Assembly (NCBI GenBank): GCA_034658635.1
Contig: JAYEFL010000111.1
Location: forward strand, 1 to 14,737
Length of the DNA: 14,737 nt
Direction of reading: 5' to 3'
Source of the DNA: JABHCC01 sp034658635
Lineage (GTDB): Bacteria > Bacteroidota > Bacteroidia > Bacteroidales > UBA12481
Shown: piece by piece, positions 1-7,058 of the stretch
Position numbering within the stretch: the first letter of the stretch is position 1
Layout of the letters: each line of letters begins with the position of its first letter
Notes under the pieces: generated by a model
The model's database searches: none
What the model was told of the DNA's origin: nothing
Seen by the model: only the letters and a program-made list of their open reading frames with translations
Translations under genes and position numbers: made by a program

Positions 1-1472
1 TCTGGTTTGCCACAAATCTCTTCTGCCTCCTCTTTCAATTCACGGATAGTTTTTATCGGCAATCCTGAATTTTTCGTTTTTTCAATCAGGTCTTTCCTCA
101 GAGGATTAATAGCAATACCACGTTCTGTAACAATAACATCTATTAACTCTCCCGGGCCGCACAAGGTAGTTACTTCATCCACAATTATCGGTATCCGGTC
201 TCTGAACAAAGGAACAGGCATAATAACAGTTTTTGAAAACAAACAGTTTTGCCACCCTCCTAATCCGTGAAGTAAATAGCCATCAGAATGGGTAACCACA
301 TTACCATTGAAATTTACATCAATCTCGGTTGCACCCAGAATCACCACGTCAACCATTCCGGCAAAATTACCTTTGCTATGATAATTATAGCTGGTAAAAG
401 GACTGGTCCATACATGATTAGGGTTTTCCCCCATAGACCGAACACCCTCCAAATCAAAAGTTTGTCCGTCCAGAAGATAATCCAACAGTCCTTCCTCAAG
501 CATTTGTACCAGATACTCATTACTGCCACCTCTTGCGAAACGGGCTTTGATTCCTTTCTCCTTCATAATCTGTCGGAAATAATCGCTGACAGCTAATGAA
601 GTTCCACCAGCACCTGTCTGAAATGAGAATCCATCTTTTATTATTCCGCTTAACTCACAAAACTTTGCAGTCATCTCTGCTAATAACAATCGATCAGGGC
701 TTTTTGTTATTTTGGTTGTTCCTGAAACAATTTTTTCAGGAACACCCACTTTGTCCATCACCACCGTATAATCCACATGATTTCCCTGAATTTGCCATGG
801 TACACAAGGAAATGGCACCATATTGTCAGTAACCACAATTACTTTATCAGCATATTCAGAATCTGCGAGGGAGAATCCGAGCAATCCACTTGCTGATGGT
901 CCGTACAAACCATTTGCATTACCAAAAGAATCAGCGCATGCAGCTGCGATAACAGCAATATCAATTTGCACATCTCCATCCTGGATAGCCTGATACCTTC
1001 CTCCATGAGAGCGAAGCACAGCGGTACCCTTCATTTTCCCTAATGATGTAAAGCGTCCGAGCGGACCATTCATACTTCCCTCGATTCTCTGAATAGTTCC
1101 ATCTTCCAGATAAGCAATCAGAGGCTCATGACATGGAAAAGATGCTGACGGCACCCACACCAGGTCTTTCACACCCAGCTCATGAGCAATATCAAAAATC
1201 TGGTTAGCAATAAGGTCGCCATTGCGTAAGTGGTGATGAGTTGAGATAGTCATACCATCTTTCAGTCCAGCTTTTAATAAGGCCTCCTTAAGACTATCAA
1301 CTTGTTTATTGCCATCAGTCGGATAATCAGCATTTGTGGGGATCTTAGGAGCATTCTTGTGACCTTCTGGCTTATACTTTCCAACACCCATAAAAGGGCT
1401 TACTTTTTTCCCGTTTAATTCAACAGGAACCCATCTTCCTGCTTCATTTTGAATCATCTTTTCAGTCGCCAT
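1..1472 (-). CDS. citF: Citrate lyase alpha subunit (citrate:acetyl-ACP transferase), 3' end outside window
   Basis: The alpha subunit exchanges citrate for the acetyl group on the acyl carrier protein, giving citryl-ACP and acetate in the cytoplasm. I translated the minus strand from the ATG at 1472-1470; it stays open to the left edge, giving 490 codons. E. coli CitF is about 510 residues, so roughly 20-30 C-terminal residues are missing. Family-typical stretches are visible: EGSMNGPLGRF, DNMVPFPCVPWQIQGNHVDY, the glycine-rich TGAGGTSLA (about residues 286-294), NFNGNVVTHSDGYLLHG and CGPGELIDVIVTERGIA near the end. The start codon lies inside the end of the upstream citD-citE gene (11-base overlap), so the two are almost certainly cotranscribed and probably translationally coupled. 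Citrate lyase ligase (citC) and the prosthetic-group genes (citX, citG) are not in the window; they may lie beyond the left edge. Identification is confident. Confidence 0.95.
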   Translation of the reverse strand, partial: MATEKMIQNEAGRWVPVELNGKKVSPFMGVGKYKPEGHKNAPKIPTNADYPTDGNKQVDSLKEALLKAGLKDGMTISTHHHLRNGDLIANQIFDIAHELGVKDLVWVPSASFPCHEPLIAYLEDGTIQRIEGSMNGPLGRFTSLGKMKGTAVLRSHGGRYQAIQDGDVQIDIAVIAAACADSFGNANGLYGPSASGLLGFSLADSEYADKVIVVTDNMVPFPCVPWQIQGNHVDYTVVMDKVGVPEKIVSGTTKITKSPDRLLLAEMTAKFCELSGIIKDGFSFQTGAGGTSLAVSDYFRQIMKEKGIKARFARGGSNEYLVQMLEEGLLDYLLDGQTFDLEGVRSMGENPNHVWTSPFTSYNYHSKGNFAGMVDVVILGATEIDVNFNGNVVTHSDGYLLHGLGGWQNCLFSKTVIMPVPLFRDRIPIIVDEVTTLCGPGELIDVIVTERGIAINPLRKDLIEKTKNSGLPIKTIRELKEEAEEICGKP

Positions 1473-2685
1473 ATTTGTCTCTCCAGTTTTTAGGTATCAT
1501 TTCAAGATCCGTTGCCAGTTTTACAATCTTTTCAGCTCTTTTTACCACAGGCGGGTCAATCATCTTTGTTCCCAATGAGACAACTCCAAGTCCTTTACGA
1601 GTGGCTTCTTCAAAGGCCATCACTATCTTCTGTGCCCGGGTAATTTCATCAGGCTCAGGAGCAAAGTTCTCATGAATAACCCTGATTTGCCTTGGATGAA
1701 TACATCCCATTCCATCGAATCCCAAACTTTTTGATTTTCTTACATTCAGTTTTAAGCCTTCAATATCTCCTACATCTGAGAAAACCGAATCAATAGCCTG
1801 AATTCCAACAGCTTTACAGGCATTGACCACCGCAGAACGTGCATAAAATGACTCCGTACCATCAAAAGTTCTTTTGCATCCGAGGTCAGCAGTATAATCT
1901 TCCAGACCTATCGCCAAAGCGACAATATTTTCAGCAGATGAGGCGATATCGAATGCCTTGATCACACCCAGTGCACTTTCAATGATGGGCATAAGCCAGA
2001 TATTCCTATTTGAGCCAGCCTTACTCTGTATCTGTTCAATTCTATTATTTACTTCATGAATCTGGTCGGCACTCTCACATTTTGGCACTAATATCAGTTG
2101 CACTCCATGGTTCACAATGTAATCCAAATCCACTAATCCTGCTGGAATTTGATTAATTCTTACCATTTTTTCTGCTCCATAGAAATTCAACTTTCTCAGA
2201 GCATTTCTTACAAGAAAGCGTGCCTCATATTTTTTCTCAACAGCCACGGCATCTTCTAAATCAAGAATTAATCCATTAGGCTTATGAACGCCGGCATTCA
2301 ACATTAAGCTGGGTGAATTTCCAGGCAAATACAATCGTGAAAAACGGAAGTGATCTTTGGATGATTCCTTATCGTAGCCTTCAATGGGATCCTGAAGGAA
2401 TTCAAGATCCGTATCCAGCATTTTTTTAATAGCTGCCTCGATCCTTGCAGCCATAACAAAAGGCACGGCCCCTGTATCCTGAACACTGACGTGGATATGT
2501 TCAATACCATAAAATTGAAACATATCCCTGATCAGGCTTTCAATTGCCTGTCCATACATCGCCTTTACCTTACTTACCAACTCAATCTGAATTCCACCAG
2601 ACATGGCAGTTTCGAGAATCACCTGACAATCTGAACGGATTTTTCCACCATAATTGCCAGTCTGAGAAAATTTTTCTTTCACCAT
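1462..2685 (-). CDS. citE: Fused citrate lyase acyl carrier protein (CitD) and beta subunit (CitE)
   Basis: This 407-residue protein joins two citrate lyase subunits that are separate in enterobacteria. Residues 1 to about 100 resemble CitD, the gamma subunit/ACP. The segment GGKIRSDCQVIL aligns with the E. coli CitD stretch around Ser14, placing the serine that would carry phosphoribosyl-dephospho-CoA at Ser18. Residues from about 113 to the end are CitE, the citryl-ACP lyase of the HpcH/HpaI aldolase family: RLYLPGNSP, LDLEDAV (141-147, acidic Glu144/Asp145 of the metal site), MVRIN (Arg176), LVPKCES, MPIIES (Glu236), GLEDYTADLG and GFDGMGCIHPRQI. The CitE part has the usual length of about 300. 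The start is set at ATG 2685. A TTG at 2715 would add ten residues, but that codon lies inside a candidate -7 promoter box. It overlaps citF by 11 bases. The fused state is read directly; the modification is inferred. Confidence 0.93.
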   Translation of the reverse strand: MVKEKFSQTGNYGGKIRSDCQVILETAMSGGIQIELVSKVKAMYGQAIESLIRDMFQFYGIEHIHVSVQDTGAVPFVMAARIEAAIKKMLDTDLEFLQDPIEGYDKESSKDHFRFSRLYLPGNSPSLMLNAGVHKPNGLILDLEDAVAVEKKYEARFLVRNALRKLNFYGAEKMVRINQIPAGLVDLDYIVNHGVQLILVPKCESADQIHEVNNRIEQIQSKAGSNRNIWLMPIIESALGVIKAFDIASSAENIVALAIGLEDYTADLGCKRTFDGTESFYARSAVVNACKAVGIQAIDSVFSDVGDIEGLKLNVRKSKSLGFDGMGCIHPRQIRVIHENFAPEPDEITRAQKIVMAFEEATRKGLGVVSLGTKMIDPPVVKRAEKIVKLATDLEMIPKNWRDKYGD

Positions 2686-2712
2686 CACAGAATAATGTAA
2701 TTTGGTTTTGCA

Positions 2713-2720
2713 CAAATATA
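2713..2720 (-). promoter_or_regulatory. Candidate Bacteroidota -7 box for citD-citE-citF
   Basis: The minus strand reads TATATTTG, an exact match to the Bacteroidota sigma-ABfr -7 consensus TAnnTTTG. Transcription starting 4-7 bases downstream would leave a leader of about 20-25 bases before the ATG at 2685, a normal distance. The -33 region about 20 bases upstream is T-rich (TTTCTTCCC) but has no clear TTG, so the call is only moderate. Together with the terminator just upstream, it suggests the citrate lyase genes have their own promoter. Confidence 0.4.
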
Positions 2721-2744
2721 CATCTTAGACCTGTGAAAGGGAAG

Positions 2745-2767
2745 AAAAAAAACCAGATTAATATCTG
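2745..2767 (-). terminator. Weak intrinsic terminator after mmdB
   Basis: On the minus strand, 15 bases past the mmdB stop, CAGAT and ATCTG pair as a 5-bp stem around the loop ATTA. This is followed by G and then eight T residues (2745-2752). The layout is that of a rho-independent terminator, but the stem is short and AT-rich, so termination may be partial. It would insulate, incompletely, the decarboxylase operon from the citrate lyase genes. Confidence 0.45.
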
Positions 2768-2781
2768 TTCTTACAACTCAC

Positions 2782-4149
2782 CTAAAGGAGAAAACTAAGC
2801 AAAATACCGGCAGCAACTGCACTACCAATAACACCAGCAACATTTGGCGCCATAGCATGCATCAGGAGATGGTTATTCGGGTCATATTTCAGGCCCTCAA
2901 TCTGCACAACCCTTGCTGAGTCAGGAACAGCTGAAACACCTGCTGCACCAACCAAAGGATTGATTTTCTCATCCTTTGAGAGGAACAGGTTCATTACTTT
3001 TGCAAACATTACTCCGCCGGCAGTAGCAACCATAAAGGATAGTGCTCCCAGGCCAAAAATCAAAATAGAATCAGTAGTTAAGAAAACGTTGGCCTGAGTA
3101 GAAGCTCCAACAGTCAATCCTAAAAGAATAGTGACAATATCAATTAATGAGGTTCTGGCTGTTTCAGCCAATCTCTTAGTAACACCACTTTCTTTTAAAA
3201 GGTTTCCAAAAAACAACATCCCCAGCAGGGGCAGAGAACTAGGCGAAATAAATGCTGTGAGCATCAAACCAATAATTGGGAACAGGATCTTTTCCAACTT
3301 TGAAACAGATCTTGGTGGCTTCATTCTTATTCGCCGTTCCTTATGACTTGTCAGCAATCGCATAATCGGTGGCTGGATAATAGGAACCAGGGCCATATAT
3401 GAATAGGCAGCGATAGCGATCGGACCAATTAAATTAGCCACTTGTTCACCATTCCACATATTCACGCCGTTAGCCAGCTTTGAAGAAAGAAATATAGCTG
3501 TTGGTCCGTCAGCTCCTCCAATAATCCCGATTGCTCCGGCTTCAGGAGGCGAAAAGCCTAACATTAATGCACCCAAAAATGTCAAAAATATACCAACCTG
3601 GGCAGCAGCACCTAATAGCATTAGTCGTGGATTTGACATTAGAGAGGAAAAATCAGTCATCGCACCTAATCCCAGAAAGATCAAAGGAGGATAAATACCA
3701 CGTGTTACTCCAAAATACAGGTAATTAAGTACAGATCCTTCTTCATAAATTCCAAGTTGTAATCCGGCATCCGCCATAAACGGAATATTCCCAATCAAAA
3801 TGCCTGTCCCGATAGGAATTAACAGAAGAGGCTCATAATCATATCTGATAGCCAGGAAAATAAAAAGAAGTCCTACCAGCAGCATCAGTAAATGCTTGTA
3901 CGTTGCATTTGCAAATCCTGAATAGCTGAAAAACTGATTAACTCCACTCAGAGCACCCTGGATAAAGCCTTCTTCTGCAGCCTGGGACACCTGATTACCA
4001 GACTCCTGCTGCACGACAGTTTCAATATTTTTATTCGGATTAAGATCCGGATTAAGATCTGGATTAAGTATCGGCCTATCGGGCAATATGAATGAGAGAA
4101 AGCTTAATACAGCTACAATTCCGAAAACGGACCACCAACGACGCTTCAT
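2782..4149 (-). CDS. mmdB: Na+-pumping decarboxylase beta subunit (OadB/MmdB family)
   Basis: This multi-spanning inner-membrane subunit decarboxylates carboxybiotin and couples the reaction to Na+ export. At 455 residues it carries the family signatures GIIGGADGPTAIF (208-220) and NPLVGAAGVSAVPDSARVV (397-415). By alignment from memory with Klebsiella OadB, Asp214 corresponds to Asp203, and Asn397, Gly401, Ser406 and Arg413 correspond to Asn373, Gly377, Ser382 and Arg389, so the known functional residues are present. Residues 1 to about 75 extend beyond the usual OadB start: an anchor-like hydrophobic segment (about 7-23), then a polar linker with an NPDL repeat (29-38). Only 3 bases separate it from the biotin carrier gene upstream, and there is no Shine-Dalgarno before the ATG. 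Gene context (acyl-CoA-type alpha subunit, mce) points to methylmalonyl-CoA rather than oxaloacetate as the substrate. Confidence 0.95.
   Translation of the reverse strand: MKRRWWSVFGIVAVLSFLSFILPDRPILNPDLNPDLNPNKNIETVVQQESGNQVSQAAEEGFIQGALSGVNQFFSYSGFANATYKHLLMLLVGLLFIFLAIRYDYEPLLLIPIGTGILIGNIPFMADAGLQLGIYEEGSVLNYLYFGVTRGIYPPLIFLGLGAMTDFSSLMSNPRLMLLGAAAQVGIFLTFLGALMLGFSPPEAGAIGIIGGADGPTAIFLSSKLANGVNMWNGEQVANLIGPIAIAAYSYMALVPIIQPPIMRLLTSHKERRIRMKPPRSVSKLEKILFPIIGLMLTAFISPSSLPLLGMLFFGNLLKESGVTKRLAETARTSLIDIVTILLGLTVGASTQANVFLTTDSILIFGLGALSFMVATAGGVMFAKVMNLFLSKDEKINPLVGAAGVSAVPDSARVVQIEGLKYDPNNHLLMHAMAPNVAGVIGSAVAAGILLSFLL
4036..4071 (-). repeat. 12-bp in-frame tandem repeat, three copies, inside mmdB
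   Basis: The plus strand reads CGGATTAAGATC at 4036-4047 and again at 4048-4059, then a degraded third copy TGGATTAAGTAT at 4060-4071. The unit is four codons long, so it encodes repeated N-P-D-L in the linker after the first hydrophobic segment of MmdB, and copy-number change would keep the reading frame. Confidence 0.9.
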
Positions 4150-4152
4150 GAT

Positions 4153-4572
4153 TTAAAGTATTTCAAATAAAACATCTCCCTGAAGAACTGCATCACCGGG
4201 TGTAACATGCACCTTACCAATAGTTCCATCCTTTTCTGCCAGAATCTTATTTTCCATCTTCATAGCTTCGTACATCAGGATAAAGTCACCCTTTTTCACC
4301 ACATCATCTGTCTTTTTGGTAACCTGCATGATGTTGCCAGGCAGGGGAGCTTTGACAAGAGTAATACCAGATGATTGAGCGATTGTCTTAGCATTCCTCA
4401 CATGTTTCACCGGTTTTCTCACCAAAATTGGTGTTTTTGTTGGAAGCATCTGCTTTTCGACCTCTACCTGGTAACTCGTTCCGTTCACCTCCACCATGGC
4501 AATATTCTCTTCAAAATCCTTCACCTCAACCTCGTAAGGATTGCCCTGTATTTTAAACTTAAATTTTTTCAT
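4153..4572 (-). CDS. mmdC: Biotin carboxyl carrier subunit of the decarboxylase (gamma subunit)
   Basis: This 139-residue protein carries the carboxyl group from the alpha subunit to the membrane beta subunit on biotin. The C-terminal biotinyl domain (about 71-139) has the motif YEAMKMEN; Lys105 is the biotinylation site, 34 residues from the C-terminus as is usual for the family. The glycines of the lipoyl/biotinyl fold (KAPLPGNI, VKKGD, TPGDAV) are present. Residues 1-40 are a small beta-rich region, and 45-70 form a basic linker that is not Ala/Pro-rich as in some homologues. The start is supported by AAGGA a few bases before the ATG, a Shine-Dalgarno-like site overlapping the end of mmdD. 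The gap to mmdD is 5 bases and to mmdB 3 bases, so these are cotranscribed. Confidence 0.95.
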   Translation of the reverse strand: MKKFKFKIQGNPYEVEVKDFEENIAMVEVNGTSYQVEVEKQMLPTKTPILVRKPVKHVRNAKTIAQSSGITLVKAPLPGNIMQVTKKTDDVVKKGDFILMYEAMKMENKILAEKDGTIGKVHVTPGDAVLQGDVLFEIL

Positions 4573-4577
4573 CGTCC

Positions 4578-4946
4578 TTATCTGTTCCTGTAATTGGTAT
4601 TATTCAAGCCATAAATCTTTGAACTCCATGGCGAATATCTTTTTGACACTTTCTTGATAGTCATCACCATATCCTCCTGATCATGCATTTCATTAAGATA
4701 CATATATAAAGCCAGACTGATTGCTGCACAGGTCTGGCCAGGAATATCAACACAACACTCCTCATCTTCTCCTTTGCACTTTCCTTTTTTCTTCAAAGCA
4801 TTTCTCAATTGAATCTTATACAGCTTGGGGATATTGAAGAATATCAGGTAAAGGAGTAATAATGCACTAAAGACTGTCAAGTATCCGACAATAGCCACAA
4901 TTACAGCAAATGAGTTTACAGCAGCGATCGGTAACAAGTGTATCAT
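4578..4946 (-). CDS. mmdD: Decarboxylase delta subunit, OadG family small membrane protein
   Basis: This 122-residue protein has one N-terminal membrane helix (about 12-37), then a basic and Cys-containing stretch (KKKGKCKGEDEECC, 52-65) and a C-terminal soluble helix region ending in IKKVSKRYSPWSSKIYGL. OadG/MmdD subunits hold the peripheral alpha and biotin subunits to the membrane beta subunit. One TM followed by a charged tail, and the position between the alpha and biotin-carrier genes, support the assignment; sequence conservation in this family is low. The gap to mmdA is 12 bases. The order alpha-delta-gamma-beta matches the Veillonella mmdADECB cluster without mmdE. Confident as an OadG-family protein; the exact subunit name rests on context. 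Confidence 0.87.
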   Translation of the reverse strand: MIHLLPIAAVNSFAVIVAIVGYLTVFSALLLLYLIFFNIPKLYKIQLRNALKKKGKCKGEDEECCVDIPGQTCAAISLALYMYLNEMHDQEDMVMTIKKVSKRYSPWSSKIYGLNNTNYRNR

Positions 4947-4958
4947 GATAAAAGCATT

Positions 4959-6518
4959 TTATAAGGGGATATTAGAATGTTTCTTAGGTGGATTCGTATC
5001 CTTCTTTGTGGCCAGAGTTTGCAAGGCCCTGATAACCCTGAATCGGGTATTCCTTGGCTCTATAACATCATCAATATAACCATATCTGGCTGCGACATAA
5101 GGATTTGCAAATTTATCATTGTATTCCTTTTCCTTTTCTGCAACATACCTTTCTCTATCTTCAGGACTATCAATTGCTCTGACATTCCGGTTCTCCAAAA
5201 CCTCTACAGCACCTGCTGCACCCATCACAGCAATTTCTGCAGATGGCCAGGCATAATTAATATCACCTCGTAATTGTTTACTACTCATTACATCGTGAGC
5301 TCCACCATAGGACTTACGCAAAGTTATCGTGACTTTTGGAACAGTGGCTTCTCCATAGGCAAACATCAGCTTAGCTCCATTAGTAATAATACCCCCTGTT
5401 TCCTGTGCACTTCCGGGGAGAAAGCCAGGAACATCAACAAATGTGACCACTGGAATATTGAAACAATCACATAAACGAACAAAGCGTGCCGCCTTTTTTG
5501 ATGCATCAATATCCAGTACTCCTGCCATATAATTTGGTTGATTTGCAACAATCCCCACAGGCATTCCATTAAAAGTAGCATAACCAACCACAATATTCAT
5601 GGCATAATTCCGGTGCATTTCAAGAAATTCTCCATCGTCAATCACGCTATGAATAACATCTTTGACGTCATAGGGATGGTTTGGATTCTCAGGGATAATC
5701 TCATTTAATTCATCTGTCATCCGGTCAATATGATCATCAGACTCTGAAACCGGAGGATCTTCAAGATTATTTTGAGGAAAATAGCTTAACAACTTGCGTA
5801 TAAGCATCAATCCCTCTTCCTCATCGTGGGCAATAAAGTGTGCTACACCCGATTTTTTGCCATGAATCTCAGAACCACCCAGTTGATCAACAGTTACATC
5901 CTCTCCGGTAACCTTCTTTGTAACTTTCGGACCGGTAACGAACATATATGAATTTTGTTCGCTCATAATTATGGCATCAGTCAGGGCAGGAGAATAAACT
6001 GCACCACCGGCACAGGGGCCGAAGATAGCACTGATCTGAGGGATGACCCCACTTGCCATGATATTCCGCTGAAAAATCTCAGCATATCCTGCCAATGAAT
6101 TTACTCCCTCCTGAATTCTGGCTCCTCCACTATCGTTTATTCCGATAACCGGCGCACCAACCTTCATAGCCTGATCAATAACTTTGCAAATCTTACGGGC
6201 GAAAGATTCGCTCAATGAGCCCCCAAAAACTGTAAAATCCTGTGAGTAAATGTACACTACCCTCCCATCAATGGTTCCATGTCCGCTTACAACACCATCA
6301 CCCATGATATGTGACTTTTCCATACCAAAGTCGGTGCAAGTGTGCGTAACAAACATGTCAAACTCCTCAAAACTGCCCTCATCCAAAAGCATATCTATGC
6401 GCTCCCTGGCTGTAAATTTGCCCTTTTCATGTTGAGAATCAATACGCTTTATACCACCACCAAGTTTGGATTCCTCTCTCTTTTTTATCAGTTCTCTGAT
6501 TTTATCCTGACTAGACAT
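4959..6518 (-). CDS. mmdA: Methylmalonyl-CoA decarboxylase alpha subunit (acyl-CoA carboxyltransferase)
   Basis: This 519-residue cytoplasmic carboxyltransferase moves the carboxyl group of methylmalonyl-CoA to biotin on the carrier subunit, releasing propionyl-CoA. Two crotonase-like halves are visible. The N-terminal half has FTVFGGSLSESFARK (95-109), GINDSGGARIQEGVNSLAGY (126-145) and FGPCAGGAVYSPALTD (166-181). The C-terminal half has FVDVPGFLPG (360-369), RKSYGGAHDVM (401-411) and WPSAEIAVMGAAGAV (424-438). It ends in the family-typical PPKKHSNIPL, so it is full length. Propionyl-CoA carboxylase beta chains share this fold; the OadB, OadG and biotin-carrier neighbours, and the lack of a biotin carboxylase gene, favour the decarboxylase. 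An oxaloacetate decarboxylase alpha chain would belong to a different (HMG-CoA lyase-like) family. Its ATG is preceded by a 40-bp TACAA repeat and no Shine-Dalgarno. Confidence 0.94.
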   Translation of the reverse strand: MSSQDKIRELIKKREESKLGGGIKRIDSQHEKGKFTARERIDMLLDEGSFEEFDMFVTHTCTDFGMEKSHIMGDGVVSGHGTIDGRVVYIYSQDFTVFGGSLSESFARKICKVIDQAMKVGAPVIGINDSGGARIQEGVNSLAGYAEIFQRNIMASGVIPQISAIFGPCAGGAVYSPALTDAIIMSEQNSYMFVTGPKVTKKVTGEDVTVDQLGGSEIHGKKSGVAHFIAHDEEEGLMLIRKLLSYFPQNNLEDPPVSESDDHIDRMTDELNEIIPENPNHPYDVKDVIHSVIDDGEFLEMHRNYAMNIVVGYATFNGMPVGIVANQPNYMAGVLDIDASKKAARFVRLCDCFNIPVVTFVDVPGFLPGSAQETGGIITNGAKLMFAYGEATVPKVTITLRKSYGGAHDVMSSKQLRGDINYAWPSAEIAVMGAAGAVEVLENRNVRAIDSPEDRERYVAEKEKEYNDKFANPYVAARYGYIDDVIEPRNTRFRVIRALQTLATKKDTNPPKKHSNIPL

Positions 6519-6521
6519 TGC

Positions 6522-6561
6522 TTGTATTGTATTGTATTGTATTGTATTGTATTGTATTGTA
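6522..6561 (-). repeat. Perfect pentanucleotide microsatellite (TACAA)8 in the mce-mmdA spacer
   Basis: Eight exact copies of TACAA (minus strand; TTGTA on the plus strand) occupy 40 of the 44 bases between the mce stop (6565-6563) and the mmdA ATG (6518-6516). The array begins one base after the stop codon and ends three bases (GCA) before the start codon, so it replaces any normal ribosome-binding region. Copy-number change would alter leader length without touching either reading frame. Confidence 0.97.
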
Positions 6562-6562
6562 T

Positions 6563-6970
6563 TTAATCCTTTTTCTCACAAAACTCCGTTAACACACCAC
6601 CTGTAGATTTGGGATGGAGAAAAGCTATTTGCAATCCTTCAGCTCCTTTGCGAGGAATTTCATCAATCAGACGAATACCTTTTGATTTAGTGTCATCTAA
6701 AGCTCCTTCAATATTTTCAACAGCAAAAGCCAGATGATGAATACCAGCTCCCTTCTTCTCGATAAACTTTCCGATCGGACCATCAGGCTCTGTTGATTCA
6801 AGCAATTCAATCTTGGTATCCCCTACCTTAATAAAGGCTGTCTTAACTTTTTGATCCTTTACTTCTTCAATGGCATAGCAGCTTAATCCTAATACTTCCT
6901 CATAATACTTAATTGATTCTGTCAGGTTTGAAACTGCAATTCCGATGTGCTCAATATGTGTTGCTTTCAT
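6563..6970 (-). CDS. mce: Methylmalonyl-CoA epimerase
   Basis: This 135-residue VOC-fold enzyme interconverts the (R) and (S) epimers of methylmalonyl-CoA, linking the B12-dependent mutase to the decarboxylase encoded just downstream. Both betaalphabeta-betabetabeta modules are seen: HIEHIGIAVSNL at the N-terminus and GIHHLAFAVENIEGAL at 76-91. Likely metal ligands are His8, Glu55 (KIELLES), His79 and Glu129 (GVLTEF). The start is ATG 6970, which gives the usual MxxxHIxHIGIAV opening and length. An ATG at 7006 would add 12 unrelated residues and run through the likely promoter. It is the first gene of the operon. The mutase genes (mutA/mutB) are not in the window. Confidence 0.94.
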   Translation of the reverse strand: MKATHIEHIGIAVSNLTESIKYYEEVLGLSCYAIEEVKDQKVKTAFIKVGDTKIELLESTEPDGPIGKFIEKKGAGIHHLAFAVENIEGALDDTKSKGIRLIDEIPRKGAEGLQIAFLHPKSTGGVLTEFCEKKD

Positions 6971-7058
6971 GTTTACAAAAGTACAACTGACAAAGAGATA
7001 ATGCATAAGAAATAAACATGATTTTCCTTATGTTTATACCTGAATAAAATCACCTCTT
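6971..7058. promoter_or_regulatory. Divergent intergenic region between mce operon and tricorn gene
   Basis: These 88 bases must hold the promoters of both divergent units. On the minus strand, TACTTTTG (6983-6976) matches the TAnnTTTG -7 consensus, but it lies so close to the mce ATG (6970) that the transcript would be nearly leaderless, and no TTG is found at the expected -33 distance. On the plus strand, TATGTTTA (7029-7036) matches seven of eight positions and would give a leader of about 16 bases. No operator palindrome was seen. Individual boxes are low confidence. Confidence 0.4.

Noticed and set aside
288..596. 102-codon plus-strand open frame
   Set aside because: It lies antisense to citF, which is strongly supported by its translation; the product shows no recognisable motif.
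2686..2715. N-terminal extension of CitD-CitE from a TTG at 2715
   Set aside because: The codon sits inside the candidate -7 box and the ten added residues do not match CitD; ATG 2685 fits better.
4959..6518. Propionyl-CoA or acetyl-CoA carboxylase beta subunit
   Set aside because: The fold is shared, but no biotin carboxylase gene is nearby and OadB and OadG subunits are in the same operon, so a decarboxylase is the better call.
6342..6566. Plus-strand frame ending in a repeated CIVLY peptide
   Set aside because: The repeated peptide is only the translation of the TTGTA microsatellite, and the rest is antisense to mmdA.
6971..7006. Upstream ATG (7006) for mce
   Set aside because: It adds 12 residues not typical of the epimerase family and would occupy the only room for the promoter.
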